Positions 1 through 6,414 of a DNA stretch of 23,290 nucleotides are shown one piece after another (position 1 is the first letter of the stretch; each line of letters begins with the position of its first letter). A program made the translations under genes and the position numbers. The notes under the pieces were generated by a model. That model worked only from the letters and a program-made list of their open reading frames with translations, was not told the origin of the DNA and ran no database searches. This stretch comes from Lachnoclostridium sp. UBA739 (GTDB lineage Bacteria; Bacillota_A; Clostridia; Lachnospirales; Lachnospiraceae). The stretch lies in the NCBI GenBank assembly GCA_002297865.1, contig DBKX01000225.1, forward strand, positions 1-23,290, written 5' to 3'.

Positions 1-341
1 AAATTGAAGTAAGTCTTGAAGGAAAAGGAGATTGTGTAAAGATTACCTTTAGTGATAATGGAAAGGGAGTTGCAAAGAAGGATTTAAAGAAAATATTTGA
101 GCGATTTTATCGTACCGACCAATCAAGAAACTCAGCTAAAAATGGAAGTGGTTTAGGGCTTGCGATAGCGAAAAAGATTATAAAGGATCATGGTGGAGAA
201 ATCTGGGCTGACGGAGAAGAAGGAAGTGGATTAAGTATTATTTTCACCCTGCTTACCACAAAAGGACAGGAATCAGAAGCTGTCTATAAGGTAGAAAAAG
301 AGGGTAAAGAAGGTATGATGAATTCCAAAATAAAGAATTAA
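1..341 (+). CDS. Sensor histidine kinase, C-terminal part (5' truncated by window edge)
   Basis: The frame is open from base 3 to a TAA at 339-341 (112 codons seen). It carries the ATP-binding core of a HATPase_c domain: an N/G1-type box DNGKGV, an F box (FERFYR) and a G2 box GSGLGLAIAKKII, followed by GGEIWADGEEGSG, the usual end of an EnvZ/PhoR-type (HPK1) kinase. About 30 residues follow the domain, ending lysine-rich. The sensor, HAMP and phospho-acceptor histidine regions lie upstream of the window. It ends 17 bp before the response regulator start, so the two are almost certainly one operon, with the kinase gene first, which is the less common order. The signal sensed cannot be read from this piece; the LiaF-like and DUF4097-like genes downstream suggest envelope stress (inference). 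Confidence 0.93.
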   Translation, partial: IEVSLEGKGDCVKITFSDNGKGVAKKDLKKIFERFYRTDQSRNSAKNGSGLGLAIAKKIIKDHGGEIWADGEEGSGLSIIFTLLTTKGQESEAVYKVEKEGKEGMMNSKIKN

Positions 342-358
342 CATATAGGAGTGATAAG

Positions 359-1048
359 ATGAGTAAGATATTGATTATTGAAGACGATGTTGCAATAGCA
401 GAATTAGAAAAGGATTACTTAGAACTAAGTGGATTTGAAGTAAAAATTGAGGAGAGCGGAGACAGTGGTCTTCAGGCTGCCTTGGAAAAAGAAATTGACT
501 TAGTCGTTCTAGATCTAATGCTTCCAGGCATTGATGGATTTGAGATATGTAAGAAAATACGTGAACAAAAAGATATACCTGTTATTATGGTTTCAGCTAA
601 AAAGGATGATATTGATAAGATTAGAGGATTGGGACTTGGTGCAGATGATTATATGACAAAGCCATTTAGTCCAAGTGAGCTTGTTGCTAGAGTGAAGGCG
701 CATTTGTCCAGATATGAAAGACTGGTTGGGGCGTCCCAGAGAGAGAACAGCGTAATTGAAATCAGAGGCATTCGTATAGACAAAACAGATCGAAGAGTAT
801 TCGTAAACGATGAAGAAAAAGTATTTACAACAAAAGAGTTTGATTTGCTTACGTTTCTTGCTGAAAATCCAAATCGTGTCTATACAAAAGAGGAATTGTT
901 CCAGCATATCTGGGATATGGAGTCCATAGGAGACATTGCAACTGTAACAGTTCATATTAAAAAAATACGTGAAAAGATTGAAGCGAATACTTCGAAGCCT
1001 CAGTATATTGAGACAATATGGGGAGTAGGATACCGCTTTAAAGTATAA
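359..1048 (+). CDS. OmpR/PhoB-family response regulator
   Basis: 229 aa, the normal length for the family. The N-terminal receiver domain (about residues 1-118) has the acidic pair after ILIIE, the phospho-acceptor Asp52 in LVVLDLMLPG, the Ser/Thr switch near MVSAK and Lys101 in MTKPFSPSEL. The C-terminal winged helix (about 130-229) has the typical TKEFDLLTFLAENPNRVYTKEEL helix region and ends IETIWGVGYRFKV, the hallmark end of OmpR-type regulators. The start ATG follows TAGGAG at a suitable spacing. It is cotranscribed with the kinase just upstream. The following genes (LiaF-like, DUF4097-like) start about 100 bp later and are the likeliest local targets, but no binding site was identified. 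Confidence 0.96.
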   Translation: MSKILIIEDDVAIAELEKDYLELSGFEVKIEESGDSGLQAALEKEIDLVVLDLMLPGIDGFEICKKIREQKDIPVIMVSAKKDDIDKIRGLGLGADDYMTKPFSPSELVARVKAHLSRYERLVGASQRENSVIEIRGIRIDKTDRRVFVNDEEKVFTTKEFDLLTFLAENPNRVYTKEELFQHIWDMESIGDIATVTVHIKKIREKIEANTSKPQYIETIWGVGYRFKV

Positions 1049-1151
1049 TTGATTACAATTACCACTCCAAAGATATGACAAATGTAACTACAGCTATCCC
1101 CTTGATTTTCATATAATAGAATTATCAAAGAAGTGATAGGAGGAAAGAAGT

Positions 1152-1850
1152 ATGAGGAATCAACTTTCGAGCATACTTTGGGGGTCGCTATTTATAATAG
1201 CTGGAATAGGCTTTGTGGGAAATGCATTTAACATTTGGAATTTTGAATTATTTTTTGATGGATGGTGGACGTTGTTTATTATCATACCAAGTGGAGCTTC
1301 AATTATTCAAAATGGTCCAAAACCTTTTGCAGTTAGCATGTTTGTGATTGGTGTATTAATTTTACTGTCATGCATTGGAATTTTTGATTATTCTATTATT
1401 GAAAAGCTTATGTTACCAATTATCTTTATTATTATTGGTGTTAGTATTATTGGAAAGAGTGGTGGAATGCGTATTAATAGGCAGCAGCTAATATCAGATG
1501 GAGAGATGCCTGTAAATGTAGCTAAGAACGAATACGCAGCAGTTTTTTCTACTCAGTCTATTTTGTATAATGAAAATGAAGTTTTTGAAGGTGCATCATT
1601 AAATTCTGTTTTTGGCGGAATGGAATTAGATTTAAGGTCTTGCATTATTAATCAGGATGTATTAATAGATTGTACCGCTATCTTTGGTGGAATGGATATA
1701 TTTGTACCAAAAGATGTGAATGTAAAGGTTTCAAGCACACCTATCTTTGGAGGAGTAAGTAATAAAACATGTGGTACTAGTTATATTCCAGGAGTACCAA
1801 CTGTTTATATCAATGCAGTATGTATGTTTGGAGGTGTTGATATAAAGTGA
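1152..1850 (+). CDS. LiaF-like membrane protein (LiaF transmembrane + C-terminal FGG-repeat domain)
   Basis: 232 aa. There are four hydrophobic segments at about residues 5-27, 38-55, 58-80 and 87-103, then a beta-rich C-terminal half. That half has four FGG motifs (154-156, 178-180, 199-201, 226-228), the last four residues from the C-terminus. This matches the LiaF transmembrane region plus the cell-wall-active-antibiotic response C-terminal domain. In Bacillus, LiaF holds the LiaRS two-component system inactive until cell-wall antibiotics act. By analogy this protein may tune the kinase/regulator encoded just upstream (inference; that pair is OmpR-type, not LiaSR/NarL-type). The start ATG follows GGAGGAAAG. 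The stop overlaps the GTG start of the next gene (GTGA), implying translational coupling. Confidence 0.82.
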   Translation: MRNQLSSILWGSLFIIAGIGFVGNAFNIWNFELFFDGWWTLFIIIPSGASIIQNGPKPFAVSMFVIGVLILLSCIGIFDYSIIEKLMLPIIFIIIGVSIIGKSGGMRINRQQLISDGEMPVNVAKNEYAAVFSTQSILYNENEVFEGASLNSVFGGMELDLRSCIINQDVLIDCTAIFGGMDIFVPKDVNVKVSSTPIFGGVSNKTCGTSYIPGVPTVYINAVCMFGGVDIK

Positions 1851-2734
1851 ATTCACTACAGAGAGTAATGAAGTATTTGGCAATGTTTTTTGCTATATGT
1901 CTTACCATATGTATTATGGCAGCAATCGTGAAAGTTGGCGTTGGAGTCATTGGTGCCTTTGTACCGTCCAATGAAGGGGAGCAGGTAACCAGTCAAAATA
2001 ATTCAGAGAAAAAGAATGAGCATAAAGAGAGGACAGATGATAATCTGGACTTTTATAATGTCGAGAATTTAGATATTGAAAGTAGCATATATAAGGTTCA
2101 GGTTAAATCTGACAATAGTTTAGATTGCATCAGAATACAAAAATATGATATTCCATCTTCTTATAAGATTGAGTATGATGAAGATTCAAAAACAATAGAA
2201 ACAGCAGATGATGATTGGGTGTCCGGGCTTTTTAAGAAAAGACACTCTGCTTCAAAGGGTAAAATTGTTGTTTATGTACCTGAGAATCAGGAATTAAATG
2301 AAGTAGTCATTGAGATGGGAGTAGGTGCAGTTTCAATCGAAGATATAAAAACCGATACTTTGACTGTAGAGTGTGGAGTAGGTTCATTATCCTGTGAAGG
2401 TGTATCGGAAAATCATGCTACCATTGAAGGTGGTGTTGGAAATGTTGATTGTGATAATGTAACCTTTAAGGGATTGGAGGTTTCCGGAGGTGTTGGCAAT
2501 GTCAATATTCAAGGAGACATTTCAGGAAAGTCTGATATATCAGCAGGAATGGGAAATCTTACTCTAAAGATTGATGGAAACAAAGAAGACTATAACTATA
2601 AAGTAGAAACAGGTCTTGGTCCTATTTATATTGATGGAGAGAAGACCGACGATGTTGACTCATACGATAACAGTCATGATAACCTGATTGATGTTGAAGG
2701 TGGTATAGGCACAGTTCAAGTGGATTTCAAGTAG
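1847..2734 (+). CDS. Membrane-anchored DUF4097-like protein with 19-residue GVG repeats
   Basis: 295 aa starting at GTG 1847, which overlaps the TGA of the LiaF-like gene. Residues 9-38 are a single hydrophobic anchor. A charged linker (about 40-68) follows, then a beta-rich extracytoplasmic domain. The motif GVG/GMG recurs at residues 158, 177, 196, 215 and 234, exactly 19 residues apart, with looser copies at 257 (GLG) and 286 (GIG). This indicates a right-handed beta-helix or solenoid like those in DUF4097/DUF2807 'putative adhesin' proteins. Function unknown; the translational coupling to a LiaF-like gene suggests a partner in envelope stress sensing. The last 8 bp overlap the 3' end of convergent ytvI. 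No intrinsic terminator is visible between the two. Confidence 0.8.
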   Translation: MNSLQRVMKYLAMFFAICLTICIMAAIVKVGVGVIGAFVPSNEGEQVTSQNNSEKKNEHKERTDDNLDFYNVENLDIESSIYKVQVKSDNSLDCIRIQKYDIPSSYKIEYDEDSKTIETADDDWVSGLFKKRHSASKGKIVVYVPENQELNEVVIEMGVGAVSIEDIKTDTLTVECGVGSLSCEGVSENHATIEGGVGNVDCDNVTFKGLEVSGGVGNVNIQGDISGKSDISAGMGNLTLKIDGNKEDYNYKVETGLGPIYIDGEKTDDVDSYDNSHDNLIDVEGGIGTVQVDFK

Positions 2735-3767
2735 GCTTGGGTTTATATATTGTATAAATTGTCTTAATGAGCAGTATGGAAAAGGGACCTAGTATTACGC
2801 CAGTAATACCGTAGAATTCAATACCAACAAATAAAGACATAACAAAATAGATAGGAGCAAGCCCTAGCGTGTTACCTAGTAATTTGGATTCAAGAAATTG
2901 CCTTGTAATCTGGCAGAGCAGATAGGTAGACATAAGTATGGCTGCTCCTATTATATTGTGAGAAAACAGTTTTATAATCGCCCAAGGAACCAGTATAGTG
3001 CCACTCCCAAACAAAGGAAGTGCATCCAATATTGCAATAAGAATGCCAAGTAGCAGTGGATATGCACTTTTAGACAGAAAGAGCCCAGTTGTACACAAAA
3101 CAGCTATTACGCACATGATGATAAACTGCATTTTAATGTATGTTAGGCCAGTACTGGATAATTGTTTTAATATCAAATCTACGTCATCATGCAAAAACCA
3201 TGAATGATACATCTCTTTTAGACGCTCGTGATCTTGGATAATAAGTAGTGAGCTAAGAATTAGGATACCCAATTGAGTGAATAGTCGAAACGTTTGAAAC
3301 ATTAGAGCAACAGTTTGTTTTGTAAAATTAGGCAAGACAGAACCGTTTTTGTTGAACAGACTATCTGTATAGGAGAGAACATATGCAATGGATGTTCCAT
3401 CATTCAACTTAAATAACTGGTCACAGCAAGTACATATATTATTAATTTGTGCCTGTAGACTTTGACGATAAATAGGAAGATGCGCGATTAGCGTGTCTAC
3501 TTGCTGAATTAGTGAATTGGTAAGCAGATAGAGGGGAGTTCCTAATACAAATAGAATAAGTAATAAGGTTAGGACGCTGCTAACTGTTTTTGGAATTCTC
3601 ATTTTTTCATGAAGATAGAATGCAATGGGAATTGCACACTTTGCAAGCCAGTATGCAAAGAGAAAGGTAATAAAGTAAGGGAAAATATATTTTATACTAA
3701 ATATAATGCCACATGAAAGCAGCAGGAGAAATAAAATACATTTTATTTTGTAAGACATTTTAAGCAT
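2727..3767 (-). CDS. ytvI: Sporulation integral membrane protein YtvI (AI-2E transporter family)
   Basis: 346 aa with the typical 7-8 hydrophobic segments of the AI-2E/PerM-like family. The C-terminal signature is well kept: LPLFGSGTILVPWAII, then RQFLESKLLGNTLGLAPIYF, then GITGVILGPFSILL. The length and the R-Q-F-L-E-S-K-L-L-G pattern fit the YtvI subgroup, which is expressed during sporulation in Bacillus and Clostridia; its molecular role is not established. The start ATG (3767-3765) follows GGGGTGA on the minus strand at about 8 nt; an alternative ATG lies three codons in. It is probably its own transcription unit or downstream of the pseudouridine synthase gene 95 bp away. The 3' end overlaps the convergent DUF4097-like gene. 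Confidence 0.87.
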   Translation of the reverse strand: MLKMSYKIKCILFLLLLSCGIIFSIKYIFPYFITFLFAYWLAKCAIPIAFYLHEKMRIPKTVSSVLTLLLILFVLGTPLYLLTNSLIQQVDTLIAHLPIYRQSLQAQINNICTCCDQLFKLNDGTSIAYVLSYTDSLFNKNGSVLPNFTKQTVALMFQTFRLFTQLGILILSSLLIIQDHERLKEMYHSWFLHDDVDLILKQLSSTGLTYIKMQFIIMCVIAVLCTTGLFLSKSAYPLLLGILIAILDALPLFGSGTILVPWAIIKLFSHNIIGAAILMSTYLLCQITRQFLESKLLGNTLGLAPIYFVMSLFVGIEFYGITGVILGPFSILLIKTIYTIYKPKPT

Positions 3768-3862
3768 TATCTTTCACCCCATATCATTTATGAATTAGGT
3801 GAAAGATAACATCTGCCACCTCTATGTGTAAGTACATTTAGTATGCACCAAAGAGGCAATTA

Positions 3863-4564
3863 CTATTCTAGTGTAAATCGAGAGAATAGCTCATAGTTAG
3901 GGATGTTTCGAAAACACATTTTTTTATTTGTAACTGGATGGGAAAATTCCAATTGAAATGAATAAAGACAGAGAGAGGTTGGCTTTTTCAAATCTTGGAA
4001 TTGTTTATTATATTTTTTGTCACCCCAGATACCACCAAGGTGAGCTGCCGTTTGCACCCGTATCTGGTGATGGCGTCCGGTAATTAAGTTAACGTCAATA
4101 AGTGATAAAGGTTGACCATTATGTTCAATGACATCTAACACCGTATAAGAAAGCTTGGCTGTCTTGCTTTCTTTTGCTTTAGTGGCAATTATAGTGGAAG
4201 TATTGTTTTTTTTATTTTGAACCATTTCATCAACAAGGGAAACAGATTTTCCTTTGTCTTTGGAAAGATCATTGGTGATAACAGCTAGATAGTGCTTTTT
4301 TATTATATCATTTTGCAGCTGTTTACTTAATTCTCGTGCCGCCTGTGGTGTTTTGGCAAATACCATAATTCCACCTACGGGCTGATCAAGTCGGTGGATT
4401 AGGCCAAGGTAAGGTTCCGTATCTTGTTTGTTCTGTTTGGCAAGTTCATTTTTCAAGATGCTAATCATGTCCTTGGTATATAGACTTTTACTTTGGGTTG
4501 GTGTTCCGGGTGGCTTTTCGCAGACAATAATGTGTTTGTCTTGATGTAGGATATTTAATGACAT
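3863..4564 (-). CDS. RluA-family RNA pseudouridine synthase
   Basis: 233 aa, somewhat short for RluD-type enzymes because there is no N-terminal S4 domain. The catalytic motif GLIHRLDQPVGG has the active-site Asp60. The downstream family motifs LITGRHHQIRVQ (Arg-rich, substrate binding) and LGGIWGDKKY are intact. The enzyme isomerises a specific uridine in rRNA or tRNA; which one cannot be told from sequence alone. The ATG follows AGGAGG at 6 nt on the minus strand. A sigma-A-like promoter lies upstream at 4607-4635. It is divergent from the agr-like locus, so the 255 bp between them holds both promoters. Confidence 0.93.
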   Translation of the reverse strand: MSLNILHQDKHIIVCEKPPGTPTQSKSLYTKDMISILKNELAKQNKQDTEPYLGLIHRLDQPVGGIMVFAKTPQAARELSKQLQNDIIKKHYLAVITNDLSKDKGKSVSLVDEMVQNKKNNTSTIIATKAKESKTAKLSYTVLDVIEHNGQPLSLIDVNLITGRHHQIRVQTAAHLGGIWGDKKYNKQFQDLKKPTSLCLYSFQLEFSHPVTNKKMCFRNIPNYELFSRFTLE

Positions 4565-4606
4565 GGAGAACCTCCTGATAGTTGAAATATAAATTTATTA
4601 TATTGT

Positions 4607-4635
4607 ATTATAAGTTAATTTGGAGGTTTGTTCAA
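4607..4635 (-). promoter_or_regulatory. Sigma-A promoter for the pseudouridine synthase gene
   Basis: Reading the minus strand: -35 TTGAAC (plus 4630-4635), 17-bp spacer, -10 TATAAT (plus 4607-4612). The -10 is a full consensus match and the spacing is optimal. It sits about 43 bp before the start codon. Confidence 0.75.
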
Positions 4636-4727
4636 TGTTGAATTCATGTGTGCAAAACAGTTCAATGAGTATTTTTATTGGGAAAAAACAAAATCAAATT
4701 TTCAATTCTTAACGGCTCTAATTCTTA

Positions 4728-4819
4728 TTGCACTATATTCTAAAAAGTGATAATCTAATACTGAATTAAACATAATTCAGTACGAAATTGTAAGGAAAGA
4801 CACGGAAGGAGAGTGTGTC
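4728..4819 (+). promoter_or_regulatory. Leader of the agr-like locus: possible promoter, perfect dyad and RBS hairpin
   Basis: Three elements lie in order. (1) A weak promoter candidate, TTGCAC (4728-4733), 17 bp, TAATCT (4751-4756). (2) A perfect dyad: TACTGAATTA (4759-4768), a 4-nt centre AACA, and TAATTCAGTA (4773-4782), at about +1 of that promoter; it could be an operator or an RNA hairpin. (3) GACAC (4799-4803) pairs with GTGTC (4815-4819), placing the Shine-Dalgarno GGAAGGAG in the loop directly before ATG 4820. The sequences are seen; their roles are inferred. I found no clear pair of LytTR boxes. Confidence 0.5.
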
Positions 4820-5185
4820 ATGGGGTGGATTTTGATGGATTTCATGACTGCTTTAATTGATTCTCTGTTATGGTTCAAGTCCATGTCAACATTAGGCTGT
4901 AAAAAGAGCCGGGGAAAATGTTATGTAGCGGTAACAGGGTATTATTCGCTTATTCTTGTAAAATGTTTCGTAGAAACATATATACGCATTCAATTGATAA
5001 ATATTTCCATAAGTATGATGCTATTAATATATATCGTTCTTACTACAATTTTTATATTTCAAGGAAGCATAAGTGAAAAAATTATAAATATAAGTATTTT
5101 TTTTCAGTTTATTATTAGGCTCAGAATTGCTGGTGCTAAGTTTTGTATTGTTTTTCACACATGGAGATTTAAGCGTTATAAATAA
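4820..5185 (+). CDS. AgrC-like sensor kinase, N-terminal fragment before frameshift
   Basis: 121-aa reading frame from an ATG preceded by GGAAGGAGAG. Residues 1 to about 93 are hydrophobic and fit the first transmembrane helices of an AgrC-type (HPK10) receptor. From about base 5105 the frame leaves the family-like sequence and runs through arginine-rich nonsense to a stop at 5183-5185. The hydrophobic continuation LLLGSELLVLSFVLFF is in another frame, joined exactly at a T8 run (5097-5104). Removing one T from the run fuses this piece to the downstream frame and gives a 430-aa protein, the same length as S. aureus AgrC. It is therefore best read as the 5' part of one gene, not an independent gene. 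Confidence 0.7.
   Translation: MGWILMDFMTALIDSLLWFKSMSTLGCKKSRGKCYVAVTGYYSLILVKCFVETYIRIQLINISISMMLLIYIVLTTIFIFQGSISEKIINISIFFQFIIRLRIAGAKFCIVFHTWRFKRYK
5097..5104 (+). other. T8 homopolymer at the frameshift point in the AgrC-like gene
   Basis: Eight consecutive T separate the two reading frames of the kinase. Seven (or ten) T would give a continuous membrane-to-kinase frame; nine would give a stop a few codons on. The site could be a real mutation, a slippage or phase-variable tract, or a sequencing/assembly error. The window alone cannot decide. Confidence 0.8.
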
Positions 5186-6113
5186 ATTTTTTGTAATTTG
5201 TATTTGTACTGTAGTAGCGAAGCTAATAGAAGCATCGGGATGCTATTTTATCTTTATTAGGAGAAAAGGTAGGACGTTATTTGGGGATAATATAGCCCAA
5301 ATTTCGTTATTGACAGTAATTGTTTCAATGCTGGGAAATGTTTTTTTTAAGTATGTTAAAGACAAAATAAGTGCTAGTGCGATTTTAACATTTGAACTTA
5401 CACAAACTATATTGCTATGGTACATATTAAAAACATCGTCTGTACTTAAAAGGAAAGACGAACAACTTTTTGAACTAGAAAAGGAAGTAAGCAGTAACGA
5501 AGAACGGCAGAAATTATTAGAAAATCTAGCGGAGTTCAGACATGATTATTCCGTACACAGCACTATTATCAAAAATATGTTATATTGTAAGGAATATGAT
5601 AAGGCAACGGAATATGCAGAACTGATTTACAAAGATGTGGAAAAAACAAAACTTTCCTATACACATTCCAATATTGCCATAACAATACTGATAAATCAGC
5701 TCCAGCAGAAAGCACAAGAATATGGAATTATTTTGTCAGCAGCGATACAAGTAGATGACTTTGGAATGAAGGATAATGACATTTGTTCTATTTTACATAA
5801 TATAGTGACGAATGCGTTGGAGGCAGCTGCTAAACTTCCAAAAGAGAATGGAATTGTAACGCTGCTTGTGATATACACAGAGACTGGTTATGAGATTAGC
5901 TGTTTTAATCATTGTGTTGGAATTGTTAGTTTTGGAAATACTACAAAGAAAGACAAGATGTTACATGGATTTGGCGTAGGTATCGTAGAGAAACTCGTAA
6001 AAAAATACAATGGGACAATGAAGATGGAATGTAAAGAAACCTCCTGCAAAGGAGTAGGTTTGGTAACTGTATCTATATATCTGTCCTGTGCAAAGAGGAA
6101 AGTATTGTACTAG
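5127..6113 (+). CDS. AgrC-like sensor histidine kinase, C-terminal part (GHKL domain)
   Basis: 328 aa if counted from TTG 5127, but this start has no ribosome binding site and the frame is open further upstream. It is really the continuation of the fragment starting at 4820. Several transmembrane helices are followed by a coiled coil (LEKEVSSNEERQKLLENL), then the HPK10 phospho-acceptor motif FRHDYSVH (His codon 5541-5543). The ATP-binding GHKL domain has an N box DICSILHNIVTNALEAA and a G2 box HGFGVGIVEKLVKKYNG. All catalytic motifs are intact, so the kinase half has not visibly decayed. The role by family is a membrane receptor for a cyclic autoinducer peptide that phosphorylates a LytTR regulator. 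The AgrD-like precursor and AgrA-like regulator follow immediately, supporting this. Confidence 0.85.
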   Translation: MLVLSFVLFFTHGDLSVINKFFVICICTVVAKLIEASGCYFIFIRRKGRTLFGDNIAQISLLTVIVSMLGNVFFKYVKDKISASAILTFELTQTILLWYILKTSSVLKRKDEQLFELEKEVSSNEERQKLLENLAEFRHDYSVHSTIIKNMLYCKEYDKATEYAELIYKDVEKTKLSYTHSNIAITILINQLQQKAQEYGIILSAAIQVDDFGMKDNDICSILHNIVTNALEAAAKLPKENGIVTLLVIYTETGYEISCFNHCVGIVSFGNTTKKDKMLHGFGVGIVEKLVKKYNGTMKMECKETSCKGVGLVTVSIYLSCAKRKVLY

Positions 6114-6137
6114 AATTTATGCCATACATTAGATTCG

Positions 6138-6154
6138 GTTAATCTTTGATTAAC
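6138..6154 (+). repeat. Perfect 7-bp inverted repeat between the kinase and peptide genes
   Basis: GTTAATC (6138-6144), loop TTT, GATTAAC (6148-6154). It lies 24 bp after the kinase stop and 40 bp before the AgrD-like ATG. There is no following T-run, so it is not a standard terminator. It could be an operator or an mRNA processing or stability hairpin. Confidence 0.45.
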
Positions 6155-6193
6155 ATAAAGAAACAAAAGATAAGAAGTCAAGGGGGTGAAGGT

Positions 6194-6343
6194 ATGAAAA
6201 AGATAGAACAGATTGCAGCAAAGGCCGCTTGGAAGCTTGCAGATGTAAGTGTAAATAAGGGGGGGTGCATCTTTATTCTTTACCAGCCAAAAGTAACTGA
6301 ACAATTAAAAAAGCGTTTAAAGGAAACGAAACAGAAACACTAA
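6194..6343 (+). CDS. agrD: AgrD-like cyclic lactone autoinducer peptide precursor
   Basis: 49 aa starting at ATG 6194, chosen because AAGGGGGTGA lies just upstream; a longer in-frame version from 6146 has no ribosome binding site. The three AgrD parts are visible. They are an N-terminal amphipathic helix (about 1-20, KKIEQIAAKAAWKLAD), the central Cys25 of the predicted thiolactone ring CIFIL (25-29), and a charged C-terminal tail after it (YQPKVTEQLKKRL...). The ring and tail align without gaps to S. aureus group I AgrD (CDFIM then DEVEVPKEL), except that the tail Pro is Thr. By family, an AgrB protease removes the tail and forms the ring, and the secreted peptide is sensed by AgrC. No AgrB is encoded nearby. 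The start of the mature peptide cannot be predicted. Confidence 0.86.
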   Translation: MKKIEQIAAKAAWKLADVSVNKGGCIFILYQPKVTEQLKKRLKETKQKH

Positions 6344-6374
6344 AGGAATCAGGGAGTGCAAGCTCCCTTTCCTT
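6343..6374 (+). terminator. Hairpin between agrD-like and agrA-like genes (possible attenuator)
   Basis: AAGGAA (6343-6348) and AGGGAG (6351-6356) pair with CTCCCT (6363-6368) and TTCCTT (6369-6374), with a 2-nt bulge and a 6-nt loop, making 12 pairs. The hairpin starts on the last base of the agrD stop codon. It lacks a clean T-run, so it may be a weak terminator, attenuator or stabilising 3' end that sets the peptide-to-regulator transcript ratio (inference). Confidence 0.55.
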
Positions 6375-6414
6375 ATGATAAACACAAATTACATAAACAT
6401 GAGGGGGAACTGCC

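Noticed and set aside
593..1081. 162-codon minus-strand open frame opposite the response regulator
   Set aside because: Lies wholly across a clear OmpR-type gene and has an implausible Cys/Tyr/Phe-rich composition.
3787..3860. Terminator between the pseudouridine synthase gene and ytvI
   Set aside because: AGAGG/CCTCT pairing is short and bulged, with a long loop and no T-run on the minus strand.
4630..4667. Direct repeat GTTCAATG at 4630-4637 and 4660-4667 as a LytTR (AgrA) binding pair
   Set aside because: Spacing is 30 bp rather than the usual 21-22. Only the second copy resembles the LytTR box, and the first is accounted for by the -35 of the divergent pseudouridine synthase promoter.
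6146..6193. Longer AgrD-like start at 6146
   Set aside because: No ribosome binding site, and the added residues do not fit the family; AAGGGGGTGA points to ATG 6194.
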